From Leucosporidium creatinivorum (lineage: Eukaryota > Basidiomycota > Microbotryomycetes > Leucosporidiales > Leucosporidiaceae), in assembly GCA_001600635.1 (NCBI GenBank), contig BCKL01000022.1:124001-188000 (forward strand): a stretch of DNA of 64,000 nt, written 5' to 3'. Position 1 is the first letter of the stretch; each line of letters starts with the position of its first letter. Under the pieces are notes generated by a model. It was not told where the DNA came from and searched no databases. It saw nothing but the letters and a program-made list of their open reading frames with translations. The position numbers and the translations under genes are program-made. Shown piece after piece: positions 43,640-55,300 of the stretch.

Positions 43640-46600
43640 CTAAGAGTTGGCTGATGCGTCTGCCGTCCAGTACGCATTAAGCATGTTGAGCGTCGAATCC
43701 TCCCGAACATGTAGACCGTTATGCGATGCCGACGTCGTCGGCGCCGTAGGTCGTTTGACAGGCGGAGGATGATTCGGCGTGCCCGATCTCGACTGAGCGG
43801 CGCTGATCTTGGCGACGGAAGCCTGCGTCGGTTGCTCGAACCGATGGCGAGAGACGGGGGAGGTGACTCGAGGTAGTCCTGCCCCTTCGGAGGCGATGCG
43901 AAGGCGTCCGCCGTGCTTGGCCGCGGCGGGCGATTGCTTGGTGACGACGGATTGTGTGGTGGTGGAGGAGCGAGGACCTGCTTTCCGAACGGGCGTCTTC
44001 TTGAAGGTGCGAGGAGCGGAGGGTTTGGGATCGTCGGCGTCGTAGCGGAAGCTGTTCGGCGGAGAGTTCAGCGCGACTCGAGCGGTGGGGCGAAGGAGGG
44101 CCGCGATCTACCTCATCCGAGACTCTGCGCCATCCATATCGTCGTCCTCCTCGCTCGACTCGAGTGCAGCAGTGTCCAGGTTGGCAGCAGCGCGAGTGAT
44201 GTCGTCCATGCCAACGACGGCCGCTCCCGCCGCTTCGCGCATCTCCCACCGCTCGACCTTGACGAAGCGGTCTGTGCAAAGCAAGCGAGGTCAGCTACTG
44301 TTCACTCGCTGCGCAACTAGTTCAAGCAACGTACAGAGGTTCCTCGGCTTGCCCTTCTTGACCTTTCCCTGCTTGCCCTGCTTCTCCTTCAATCTCGAGA
44401 ATCCACCAGGAAGGTCCGTTTCCCGGATCTTCACGCAGCGAATCGTGACGTCCGAAAAACGAACGAACCACTCGTTGCTGTTGGAGCTGCTGGCAGGTTT
44501 CTGCTGCTTGCGCGAGGAAGAGGCGTCGGAGATGGTTCGCCGACCGAGAGTCGCTGTTGCTGCTGTGCGGGGGACGGGGATCTCGTCGAGGAGGACGCGA
44601 GAGCTTCGGGGTGCCATGAGAGCCTAGAAAAAGAGGGAAGGGAGAGTCAGCGTTTGTCGTAGCTCGAAGCGCAACTCGGCGTTGAACAGACCTTGTCCTT
44701 GATGCCCTCGATGCGAGCTAGTGCGTCACGAGTCTGTTGAAGGAGAGAAGATTAGCTCTTTCGAATCGAAAATCCAAAGGAGAAAGCGAAGCCCGCGACT
44801 CACCTTCTCTCGCGCCTCCTCGTCAATCTTCTCGTCCTCGATCGAGCGAACCAAGGCGTCGACCTCGAGAGCCATGGCGCGAGTCTGTGTGTGAGAAAGG
44901 TGGGGTCAGCGACGGGTCTTCAAGATAAGGAGCGAGGTCGAGCCCACCTTCTCCCACTCATGCGTAGTCGGATCTGCGAGCGAGAAGCGAGGGTCAGCCA
45001 TCTCGCCGAGGTCGCTGCAGAAGGACAATCAACGACCCACCAGTATGATACAGCAGCGCCTGCATCAACAACGGCAACTTGCTTAACCTCATCAACGGCT
45101 TGCTCAAACAAATGCCCAAACTACTCTCTCCGGCCTCGGAGGCCTGCTCCTCCAAGCTCATCAGCGCCCTCGCCAGCCGTTTCTGGTTCTTATCGACCGA
45201 GGTGCGGGGTTTGAGTTTGAAGGGGTTGGAGGAGGTGGAGGAAGGGTGGGAGGAAGAGGGCAGGAGCGCGTCGACGGTGGAGAGGGCTTCTTCGAGCGAG
45301 AGGACGTATTTGGCGTAGGTTTCGAGGAACCAGGGCTGTGGGTTGTGCAGGCAGAGGGTTAGCAGACGTCACGAGGTGAGAGCGGGTGAGAGAATGCGAA
45401 CCTGCTCGCTCCAGATGGCGGCGAGACCTCTGAGGACAGGAGGGAGGGTCAGCCATCAAGTCCGAGCTCGAGGTGCAAGGAGAGCTACATACCGCACGAG
45501 AGGGAAAGCCTTCGCCCATTGCTCCTTCCTACAAGCCATCGTACGTCAGCGCTCCTCCGTCGCATCGTCAAGCTCAATTCAACTCACAGCCTCGCGCTCA
45601 GCTCCTCATGCCCCTTGAGCATGTCCACCAAACTCTCCATCACCTTCCTCAACTCCTCCGGCAATACCAACGGCGTCGTATCCACCGGTTCAGCCTTCTT
45701 AAGCTTCGCCGCCGAAGCCTGATGTCTCGGTCGAAAGGAGAAGGAGGAGAGGCGACCCCCCGAAGGAGCGCGGGATTTGTTGTCGTCCGCTGCTGTGGTG
45801 TGGGCGTTGGTCGAAAGCGAGTTGGTCGATCCGAACCCTCCTCCGCCTCCGCTGAAGAATGGTCGAGCGTCCCGAGGGAGGACAGGAAGGGATTGATGAC
45901 TCCTCGCTGCCCGGTTTCTGCTGCCCTGCGACAGACTCTCATCGCTCTCCCCATTAATCTCGGGCATCTCCCCCACGCGACCCCATTGCGGTGGCCGAGC
46001 AAGACTATCCATCGAGTCGTTCGAGGGACGGGAGAAGCGAGCGGCGATGGGAAGTTCGGAGGAGGAGGGAGGGGAGGGAGTGTAGGGCGTTGGGGGGGAG
46101 GGGAGGGGCGTGGAGGAGGGCGAGGAGAGGAGAGGGTGGAGGAGGGGGTTGACGTAGAGGTTGACGAGGGAGCGGAGCTCGAGGACGTAGCTGTGGGAAG
46201 TGAAGGGCGTGAGTAGGAGCTGAGCCGAGAGGGAGGGGAAGGACGAACCGCTCTTCACTAGCTACGACCTCCCATCTGCAGGCGAAGGACTGGGGTCAGC
46301 TATCTGACATGCAACTCAAAATAGTCCGAGCCCGAGCGTCACCTACAGGATCTCCTGCCTCGTTCTCTCGCGATTCGACACATTATCCACCAGCTCGGGG
46401 TTGGCCAACTCGCTCCAAGTTGTAGGGGCTGCTCCATCCTCATCTCGTCAGCTCTATCCCGACATCATTATCGGCTCAACAAAGCTCACCATAAATAGCT
46501 CCCGGATTCCCCCCGACCGTCCCTCCGCCCGAAACGACGCGCGCCAACGAAGGATGGATGCTGCCCCCTCCTCCGCCTGTAGCACTGTAGTAAGGCGAGT

Positions 46601-47135
46601 TGGACCCTCCGAGCGATCCAGAAGGAGAGAAGGAGAGTGGCGAGGTAGTCCGGTGCAGCTGTTGAGACCAAGGGGAGGTGCTCCTCCCGCCCCCGCCCGC
46701 CGCGTCGTTGTCGCCTGTTGCTGTCGCTGCTGGGTCTCGATGGGTGTTGGTGCTGAGACGGGAGGAAGCTGTACGTGATCGCATCCCTGGGTGCTCTGTC
46801 ACCCCTCCTGCTCCGCCCGTAGAAGAGGAACTCGACGCGCTCGGGACTCCTCCTTCAACCGCTTCACGCTGGACTGGGCTGAGCACTCTAGGCGTAGCAG
46901 CAAAATGAGCATGCAGCGACTTGGTACTCTCATCCTCCTCCTCGCGCTGCTCCAAATCAGCGGGGATGCTAAGTCCTAAGCCATGCTGCTGAGGAGGAGG
47001 AGGTGCGGGCGTCGCTTTGGTTGTTGAGAGACGGGTCTTGTCGCTCTTCTTCTGCTCTGCTCGAGAGTCGTGGTTCGTTGACAGCGGTTCTAGAGGTCCA
47101 GAGGACTTGGATTTGAAGCCGAAGAGGCGGCGCAT
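43640..47135 (-). CDS. DH-PH Rho guanine nucleotide exchange factor
   Basis: About nine or more exons. The N-terminal about 220 residues are basic then Ser/Gly-rich (MRRLFGFKSKSSGPLEPLS). The Dbl-homology domain starts near SEERFVLPLSAQLLLTPF and is interrupted by a long disordered insert. It resumes with WAKAFPLVRGLAAIWSEQ, PWFLETYAKYVLSLEEAL and the signature helix LGICLSKPLMRLSKLPLLMQ followed by ALLYHTDPTTHEWEK. The PH domain follows (RVLLDEIPVPR, WFVRFSDVTIRCVKI, then NLYRFVKVERWEM). The tail is basic and ends ADASANS. DH-PH proteins load GTP on Rho or Cdc42 GTPases; which one cannot be told here. The C-terminal exon was confirmed by frame continuity to the TAG at 43640. Confidence 0.8.
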
Positions 47136-47271
47136 TCGAGCGAGATGGAACGAGGAGGTTGTGAAGGGAGAGCAAGGAGCGCGAGAGCTCGCAGGCGGAA
47201 GGGGTCGAATTGCTGATGCTGGTTCTATGCACTCTGAGTTTCCGGTGGCTCTATAATGTACTACTGGCAGG

Positions 47272-48398
47272 TTAAAGCTGACCGTACAGGTTGGTGCCGA
47301 GCAGACTACGCTCCTCGAAACTGCCGTGCTGATAGCCGCTGTTCGAGTGCGAAGGGCGCGGGGTCAGCTCCAGCTCCCACGCTCGCAAGATGGAAGATGA
47401 CCCACCAAACAGAGATAGCACCGGTATCGGAGACGAAGATCCGACCTTGGGTCAAGGGGAGTTGACACCAGCGAGTCCTGCGCGCGCGATGAGGTCGAGG
47501 GATGAGCGAGCGAACGCCGAGCTGGACAAGAGCAAGCGCCAACTCACAAGAAGCAACGAGTAAAGTGGCCATGGCTGACGATGAGGACGTCTCCCTGTCC
47601 ATCGTTGTCGCCCTTGTTCTCGTGGTGCTCCCTGTTCAGCGAGCGCAACGGCGTCAGCTGAGCACTCGGCGAGAGGGACAGCGAAAGCTCACTGGCAGCG
47701 GTTCAAGATCTTGGCAATCATAGCGTCACAGCGGTCCGACATCTCTTGTGCGCTCTCACCGCCGGGGCAACCTTCAGTCCACTGTGGTTGTGCAAGCGAG
47801 CGTCAGTGTTCGTTCGAACCTCGGCGCAAGGAGAGCGAGAGAAAGCGCACAATATCCCACTTCTTCCCCCTCTTCTCCTTGATAGTACTCGAAGTGAGTC
47901 CCTCATAATCACCATACGTCCACTCGCGAACACCTGTGCACACTCTCAGTCAGCTTGCGCACCAGCACAAACCTCAGGACCGAGCTCACCCTCCTCAACC
48001 GACATCGGCGGCTTCTCAACTCCCTCAAAAAGGAGATCAAAAGTCTGCTGCGCCCGCTGCCGAGGGGAGACGCAGACTTGTTGGAGGTTTTTAGGGTCGA
48101 GGAGCTCTGCCATCCGCACATCCCGTCAGCGACAGCCGAGCCGCGAAGGAGATGGGACTCGACTGACTACCCTCGCCTACGACTTGAGGGGCTAGGGTTT
48201 GGATCAACTCGACGCCTTCCTTCGTAAGAGGGATGTCGGAGGTTCCGGTCTGTGTGCGGTGAGAGCGAACGTCAGCATCTCGGTCTGAGGCAGGGGAAAG
48301 TGAGGACGACGAACGTGACGGCCGTTCAGGCTCCACTCGGTTTGGCCGTGGCGGACGATGAAGACGCGAGGCATGGTGGGGTGGCCGTGCTTGCCCAT
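47272..48398 (-). CDS. SHB17: Histidine phosphatase, SHB17-like sedoheptulose-1,7-bisphosphatase
   Basis: The ATG at 48398 (MGKHGHPTMPRVF) sits in an AAAAATGG context. The phosphoglycerate-mutase fold motif VFIVRHGQTEWSLNGRHTG carries the phosphorylated His, followed by TSDIPLTKEGVELI, CVSPRQRAQQT, the acid/base REWTYGDYEGL and the second catalytic His in LIVSHGHFTRCF. Yeast Shb17 dephosphorylates sedoheptulose-1,7-bisphosphate to drive riboneogenesis, and this gene matches it over its full length. The last intron (donor at about 47373, acceptor at about 47305) has a CTGAC branch, and the final exon reads CGYQHGSFEERSLLGTNLYG to the TAA at 47272. If that intron is kept, the frame runs on to a stop near 47306 with a different C-terminus. 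Confidence 0.85.
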
Positions 48399-48537
48399 TT
48401 TTGGTGTGTGGTGGTCAGCTGTAGGGAGCTGGGTTAGCGGCGGAGGAGAGAGAGTCAAGGGAAGGAAGGGCACTCACGGGTAGGGTGGGAGGCTGTAGGT
48501 GGTGAAGCAGGGTCGACAGAGATTAGCTATGTTACTC

Positions 48538-49010
48538 CTACTGCTGTACTACAATTGCCCTCCCGCTCCCCAGCAACTCCCACACCAGCACGCGAACCTG
48601 GCGAAACCCCCGGTGTCCATCAGAGTAGGCTTGCAGCTTCTTTCCGCCCCACTGCACCGCTGCAGGGTGGTCGGTGGATGCGCCGTAGAGGTGCTGCAGG
48701 TGCTTGTTCGACGTTGTTCGGTGGCTATGACGTTGCCTTGGAGCTGGAAGCGGAGGGTCGCGTCGAGGGGAGATGCTGAGAAATGGCGGAGGTAGTGCGG
48801 GAGCTTACTGAGAGAGCTAGGGGGTCTGTAGTACAGTACAGCTGATAGCAGAGAAACGAGAGAAGAAGACGGTAGAAGGGAGAGAGGTGGAGCGCTGGTT
48901 GAGGGAGCCAGGTCGAAGCTGAAGCGACTGCGCATTTGGACTTGGAGGGATTCGAGGCGAGCTGGCCCAAGAGAGGTTGAGCTCCGTCCCTTCGCCCCTT
49001 CACAGACCAA
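48538..49010 (-). other. Probable small gene, minus strand, model unresolved
   Basis: Two frames look coding. One (49010 to about 48680) starts MVCEGAKGRSSTSLGPARLE or, further in, MRSRFSFDLAPSTSAPPLSL (presequence-like), and continues LSKLPHYLRHFSASPLDATL and RFQLQGNVIATEQ. The other (about 48700-48538) reads NKHLQHLYGASTDHPAAVQW, GGKKLQAYSDGHRGF and QVRVLVWELLGSGRAIVVQQ to a TAG at 48538. No GT-AG intron of normal size links them. The leader-like N-terminus would fit a small mitochondrial protein, but I do not recognise it. It lies upstream of SHB17 and could instead be part of that gene's leader. Confidence 0.35.
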
Positions 49011-49670
49011 GGTATATATTGACCGCTGTACAACAGCAGTGTGACCCCTACTAACCCTCCCTCCGTCTGTACCTCTTCACCCTCATCTCTCCTGCCCTCT
49101 CTGCTCGCCAACTCGTCGATTTTTTCCCGCCTTCCCCTCGAACCGCTACTCTGCATCATCTTACACCTTTACCGACCCGCCCATCCTACTCCACTCATTC
49201 TTCTCGTCACGCCAACATCACTCTCGCACCCTTAACTTCTGATCCAACACCCGCCCCCGACCACCTCAAACTTGACCCCTCGAATCGCTCCTCAAACTCG
49301 CTCCTTGCTCCCTTACTTTCACTCTGTATGTCGCGCTGGCGTTGGGATACTATGCTCGAACATGTTGGCTAACCTCTGCTCCCACCACAGAACTAGGTTC
49401 GTTGTGCTTTCCTCGCTTCGCGGTGCTGAGGGGCTAGTCGAGGGCTGGAGAGACCATGGACAGCACGGGTTGGACGAGGAGTGACAGCAGCAGGCGGAGG
49501 GGGAGACTATGATCCAGCACGATGGGAGGGGGAACCGCTGCTCGTCTGCTGGAGATGGGCTGGAGGAACTCGGGCTCGAAAGGACGGGCAATCCCAGGCT
49601 GGCGTCGAGCAGGCCGCTCACCTCTCCCTCTCCCTCCCGTTCCTCCTCCTCGCTACCACTACCACAACAG
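49011..49670. promoter_or_regulatory. Promoter and spliced leader of the eL43 gene
   Basis: Pyrimidine-rich sequence with intron-like signals (a CCACCACAG acceptor at about 49389; another ending in ACCACAACAG exactly at 49670, directly before the ATG). An intron abutting the start codon is likely, as is common in fungal ribosomal protein genes. No separate gene is supported. Confidence 0.5.
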
Positions 49671-50335
49671 ATGACCAAGCGCACCAAAAAGGTCGGAGTT
49701 ACCGGAAAGTACGGTGTCGTAAGTTGCTTGCATCCTGCCCCCTTCGCCTAGCGCTCAGCTCGGAATGAGACGCTGACCCCTCGCTCTCTCTCGATGAACA
49801 GCGTTACGGTGCGACTCTGAGGAAGTCCATCAAGAAGATGGAGATTACTCAGCACGCTACCTACACGTGAGTTATTCTCTCTAGGCTCCCGTGCCGATGC
49901 GATAGACGAGACGTAGGCGCTGACCCGCCCGCCTCTACCTCACCCTACAGCTGCACTTTCTGCGGAAAGGTTAGTCCTTGATCCCCACATACGTCGACGA
50001 ACCGCCGAGCGACCCGCACCCGCCTCGGCGCAGCGCAGCGTCGGTCGGGGCTGCTCTCGATACAGTTGCTGATATCCTCGCTCGCGCTCGCAGGACTCTG
50101 TCAAGCGTACCGCCGTCGGAATCTGGCACTGCAAGGCCTGCAAGAAGACCACCGCCGGAGGAGCCTGGACCGTCTCGACTACCGCCGCCGCTACCGTTCG
50201 CAGGTGAGTTCCTCGCTCCTCATCCGCCTCCGTCCGGAGGTGGAGAGAGAAACACCGCGGGAGAAGGCATGCTGACCCAAAGTTGCGATGTGAAACAGCA
50301 CCGTCCGTCGTCTGCGCGAGTTGGCCGAGCAGTAA
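49671..50335 (+). CDS. RPL43: 60S ribosomal protein eL43 (L37Ae)
   Basis: Five exons: 49671-49718, 49802-49866, 49951-49969 (19 nt), 50094-50203 and 50299-50335. They give a 92-residue protein, the normal size for the family. It reads [20 protein letters not shown], then [20 protein letters not shown] and a C-terminal [12 protein letters not shown]. The zinc ribbon is complete: CTFCGK encoded partly by the 19-nt exon, and CKACKK in exon 4. eL43 is a basic core protein of the large ribosomal subunit near the E site. High expression is expected; the upstream intron adjoining the ATG fits that. Confidence 0.96.
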
Positions 50336-51387
50336 TTTGATCGAACGCTTCTGTGGGGCTTTGAGGGAGGTTTGGTGGGAGGAGAGCAGTAGTAGCACTA
50401 GCTGCATGACGTTTTACATAACACCATTGGTGGCCGGCTGAGACGAGACGGGGCGAACGCCGAGAGCAAGGGAAAGAGCGCCGAGTGCAGACCGAGCTGC
50501 TACCCAAAAGGAATGGGACTCGCTCTCCTCTGCTCTCGAGGACGAAGGGTCTCGTCATCTGAGTCGACCTGCTCCTAGCCCTCGCCATTGAGCGCGCCTC
50601 ACCCGCGAGATCCACGCCTTCGAACCTCCCCCGGCGTTGCGCTCGGGAACCTCACTTCTATTCCTCGACCCAGAGACGCCCCTGCACAGCTAAACGAGCA
50701 ACAACGGGCTGACTCCCTCGCTTCTGTCGATCCAGCGGCGGGAGGGGAGATGCAGATCCTCGCCAAGCTCTGGAGCCGGCTGGAGCCTTCGCCGAACCCA
50801 GCCTCCGAGCGTTTGAGCCGCGAATCTCGCTCGCTTCGCCGTACAAGAGCAACAGTCGCCGCTCGAGGGGCGCGCTACTGGCTTGAAAGAGTGTTGGCCC
50901 GCCTCTGCGCCGCTTACACCACCTCAGCGTGGCGTGGCGAGAAGTCGTCGCTCGGCGCGGGAGAGAGCTCGTACACGCCCGCTGCGCCTTGAATGGAGCG
51001 AGATGGGCTCTGACCGAGCTGGCGAGTTGAGCTTCTGTCCCTTAACTCCCGGCTACTTTCGGTCCTGGTGGACCTCTTCATGGACAGGCTTCAGAATCGC
51101 TTCCTCGCCCCCCCCCCCCTGGCCTGCTCGGCGCTCCCTCCCACTGGCGCATCAAGCGACGACCGACCGCTGACAAACCGCGAGATGCACGAACCATAGG
51201 CCTTGTCGTACCCATCCTCTCTGAGCCCGGAAACACTCCCCTGCACACCGAGCCACAGCTCGCTCGCTCGGCGGCGCTCAGTGAGTTTCGGAGATTCCTC
51301 GTCGTGACAGCCGGCTATCAATCTACAAATATGGGTGAACGAAATGGGGGTGAGAGAGGGAGAACACAAGCGAGCAGGGGCAAGGGT
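50336..51387. other. About 1 kb with no supported gene
   Basis: This lies between the eL43 stop and the 3' end of NDUFS6. A plus-strand frame at 50588-50992 is open but shows no family features, start context or splice support, and the opposite strand is equally open. A C13-like homopolymer run sits at about 51107-51120. The region is probably 3' flanks of two convergent genes plus spacer. Confidence 0.45.
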
Positions 51388-52155
51388 CTAGTGGTGGTGG
51401 TGACTATCTCCCTGCTTGAACCGGAGGCCGCTGTTCGAGTCGTTTCGGGTTCGGTTCGGTTCAGTCAGCTCGGCTCTGGGGAGGCGCAAGGGAGAGAGCA
51501 AGGGACGACGCACCAGTAAATGCATCCATGGCCATTCTCACTCGGCTTGTCGAGGTTGACATAGATGAGAGGGTGACCTAGGGCTCCTCCTCCTTGGTCG
51601 GCCAACGCAATTCCACAGGTCAGCTCTCATCCTATCCCAGCTCAAAAGCAGGGCAAAACGCACCACCATCGCACGCCGCTACGCGTCCCTCGACAATCCG
51701 AACGGGCTGCTCCTTGATGAGCTCAATCGCGGCCAATGGACGAGGTTGGAAAGCTTCGGCCGTTTGCTCGAAACGGGGGCCGACCATGGCGTCGGTGCTG
51801 TTGTCGATATACAGAGTGGAATGGTTAGTATGCTGTGCTGAGAGGAGAGTCGCTGGAGAGCTGAGGGAGAGGAGAAAGCGAGCAGGAGAGGGAGAGGAGG
51901 ACGCGGATGAGAGGACTGACCGGGGTTGTTGCGAGTCGGTCCAGGTGGTTGCGCGGTTGGGGGATTGGGTGGTAGAGACTGAGGGAGGGGTGTGAGGTGC
52001 CCTACATAGCCGTACGAGCGAGAGAAGCGAGAGTCAGCGAGCTGGGAGAGCTGAGAAGTGGGAGAAGAGAGAGCGTACGCGGGAGTGCGGGTGACTACGT
52101 TGTGGGCGAACCGCTTTTGAGTGAACTGAAGGGAAGAGCGCAGTGTCCGGAGCAT
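51388..52155 (-). CDS. NADH dehydrogenase (complex I) zinc-binding subunit, NDUFS6-like
   Basis: The start at 52155 gives a mitochondrial presequence (MLRTLRSSLQFTQKRFAHNV). The conserved core reads EQPVRIVEGRVAACDGGGGA, then LGHPLIYVNLDKPS, HGCIYCGLRFKQGD. The zinc ligands (C in ACDGG, H in LGHP, CIYC) are all present, which is the NDUFS6 / 13 kDa-A signature. This subunit joins late in assembly of the peripheral arm of complex I. The last exon is very short; the splice TG|C restores the second cysteine of CIYC. The protein ends DSHHHH, a run of four histidines encoded just before the TAG at 51388. Presence of complex I fits an obligately respiring basidiomycete. Confidence 0.9.
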
Positions 52156-52306
52156 GTTGAAGGCGAGCGACGAGGAGACGAGACGAGACGACGACGAGAG
52201 AGAGGCCAAGCTGAGCGCTGAGCGAGGGCGCGACGACGACGAGCAAGTTGAAGGGTTTGGCTCTGTACTCGATTCGACCCTACTCTCGACAGCGGGACAG
52301 CTCAAG
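52156..52306. promoter_or_regulatory. Short divergent promoter, NDUFS6 / ROM2-like
   Basis: Only 151 bases separate the two start codons. The spacer is rich in GACGA/GAGA repeats (ACGACGACGAG at 52190-52240). Both genes must share this control region, or use transcription starts inside each other's leaders. Confidence 0.5.
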
Positions 52307-55300
52307 ATGGATCCGCCGAATTCATATTACAGTGGGAATACTACTACTACTGATGGGTATTACTCTCACCCTCACTCTCAGCAGCAACAGCACCCTCCCC
52401 GCCCTTCGCCTGCTTCCGCCGCTCCCTTTCGCTCCCCTCAGCCTCAGCAGCAAGAGCAGTACAGAGGTAAGTTTGATTCCTGTAGCCTATCACTCCCCTT
52501 CCCTGCTCTCTCTCTTTACCACCCTACTATCCCTCACCCTCACCGCCTTGGACGCGCGCTGACCTCGTCCGTCTCGCTCTTCGCTCTTCGCTCTTCTTGC
52601 CCAATCTACTACAGATTATGACTCCCAAGAGCCTTCCTATCCAGCCCACCCTCAACCCCGTCCACCTCCTCCCCCTCTTCCCACTTCCCCTCCCCTCCCT
52701 CCAAATCCCTACTTGGACCACCGCTCCACTTCCACCTCCAACTCGTCCTCGCCGCGCCCTCCACCTCCCGGTGCACAACCTCCTCAGAGCAGGACTCCCA
52801 TCTACTCCAATCAACAACAACAACCTCAGTACCCTTCTTATCTCCCCTCTCCCCGTTCCAATCGCACCCCCGACTCAGAGTATGGCTACGGCCCGCAACG
52901 AGCGGGAGGGACTAGTTCGGCCTACCATCAGTCGGGAAGAGGCATGTACGAGGCGCAGGGAGTCAATGGAGGTAATAGGGACTCGATGACGAGTGGCATC
53001 ATCTCCATGTACGAAGGAGGAGGAGGAGGAGGAGGGGGATCGTTCGGCGCAGGCCAAGGGGGGGCAACGACCTACGCCTCGCCCTCGCCATACTCAGCGC
53101 CGACCGAATCGAACAACTCGTACTTCTCCTCGGCGCCTCAAGCACCCTCCAACTACGCCGAAGCCCCCCGCTCCCACTCCTACTCCTCAACCTCGGCGAA
53201 GCCCTCCTCCCTCCGCCCCGCCTACCCCTCCGCCGCTCCCTCCTCGTCCTCCAACTCCTACCAGCACCAACAGTCCACCTCCACCTCAGCGACCTTCGAC
53301 TACCTCTCCCACCCCGTCCTCTCCTCGAGCAGACCGCTCAACTCCTCGCGCTCGACCGAGGCCCTCCGCGACCGAGCTCGGCCATCTTTCTCCGGTGCTT
53401 CCTCCTCTTCCTCTTCCTCCAGTCGACCGACACCAGTGGATGGATTTTACGCCCATACCCCGGCGTCGACGGAGATGCCACCCCTCCCGGAGCGGAAGCA
53501 GAGCTTGGAACGCTTCGTCCCTTCCCCTTCCTCGTCGAGCGTGGGGGATTGGCGAACCCAGGCAGAAGCAGCGGGGAGCTACTCGAATGGCTTCCATTCT
53601 GCCTCTGCCTCCTCTTCTTCTTCCTCCTACCGCGGTACACCCACCCGCCAGCCTACAATCGTCACGACCCCGCCTCTCAGTTCCAACGAATCCTGGCGCC
53701 AACCGTCCATCTCCTCCTCCCAATCACAATCCTCTTCCTCATCTTCGCACCACACCACCCACCCCACCTTCTTCTCCCCCATCACCGGAGGCACCCTCCG
53801 TCGGCCCTCCCAAACGCCGGGCACCCTCTCGCCCAATACCTCCCTCACCGCCTCCTCCTCCTCCTTCCTCCGCCGAACGAACAGCGGAGGCAGTATGGAG
53901 AGCTACGAGGGGGAGAACTATCTCAACCCTGCGTTTTTGAGCAACCTCGCTGTGTTTGTGAAGGACCAAGTCCCGAGGGGGACCAGGAGGAAGGGAGCGG
54001 TGGAGTACGAGGGGTGTTTCACTGGCGAGGAGGTGGTGGTGAGTTCTCGTTCTTCTTCCATCTCTTTTCGGCTGGTTGGAGAGCGGAGAGGGTGGTAGGA
54101 GGAAGCTGACCAGTCGCTGAGAGGACAGACGACCATTCACCGAGCGCTGTCTTCGGCGCCCGGGTGCGATCGCAAATATGCGCTAACGGTCGCGAGGTCG
54201 TTACACCAATCGCTGTGGTTCCACGAGGTATATTTCTATGCTCTCTCCTCCTCTCCTCCTCTCCTCCTCTCCTGCCCCTGGCTGACCTCTGCCCCCCTCC
54301 CTTCCCTTCCCCTCCCCTCCGCCCGCCGAACAGGTCGACTGGTCCGACGCCCTCCTCAAAGACGGCGGTCCCTACGACAAGGTTTACGCCTTCCTCTCGG
54401 ACGAAGGCTCCCACCCCGACGGCCAGGGCGGGGAGGACCCTCGGTTTGAGATCCCAACGGGAGTCTTGACCAATGCTACGCCGTGCTATTCGCCTTATTG
54501 TGGGCAGATGAGTGAGGAGGGAGTGGCGGGAGGGTGTTATGCGTGGGGGTGCCCGAATAAGAGGATGGTGAGTCGATCCTCGAGGAGAGGGAGAGGGAGG
54601 AGAGGGAGGAAGAAAGTAAGGGAGCTGACGAAGGCCGAGCAGAACCAACTTCAACGACAACATTCGACGCTCTCCGCTCAATCGGGGGTCGAGGCCGTAC
54701 GTCTCTCTGCCCTCTCCCTCCCTCGCTCCCAGCTGACGCCTCGAACAGGTCGAAGAATCCGAGAACTGGGAAACGTCGGTCCCTTCCTCCGTCCTTGACG
54801 CGTTGACCAAGAAGAAGATCATGTACCAGAGCATCGTCTTCGAGTTGATTCAGGGGGAGGTCAAGTATCTGCAGGATTTGGAGTTTATCGAGAAGGTCGG
54901 TCCCGGTCCCCCTTCTCTCCTCTCTCTCTCTCTCTGTCTCTCGGCGATGCTGACCCCCTCGCTCGCACACCCACAGGGCTTCGTCGAGCCCCTCCGCGCC
55001 TCCTCCCCACCCATCATCCCCCCCTCCCGCCTCTCTCACTTCCTCTCCTCCATCCTCCTCAACATCGCCGACATCCGCACCCACTCGCAACACTTCCTCG
55101 AAGCCCTTCAAGCTCGCCAAAAAGAGTCGTTCGTCTTTCGTGGGATCGGGCAGTTGATCTTCAGTGCTGCGGTGGAATGGGGACCGGCGTATACGGCTTA
55201 TACCGTGGGGTTCCCGTTGGCGGATTGGGAGTTCAAGGAGGAGAGGGCCAGGAATCCGAGGTTCAACGATTTGCTGATGGTACGTCTCTTGGCTCGTCTG

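Noticed and set aside
50588-50992. 135-residue open frame right of eL43
   Set aside because: No domain, weak start context, and the other strand is equally open; GC-rich sequence alone can produce it.
52993-53940. Pro/Arg-rich plus-strand frame inside the ROM2-like gene
   Set aside because: It is a +1 shadow of the Ser-rich disordered N-terminal region; the DEP-DH-PH-CNH frame is continuous in the other reading.
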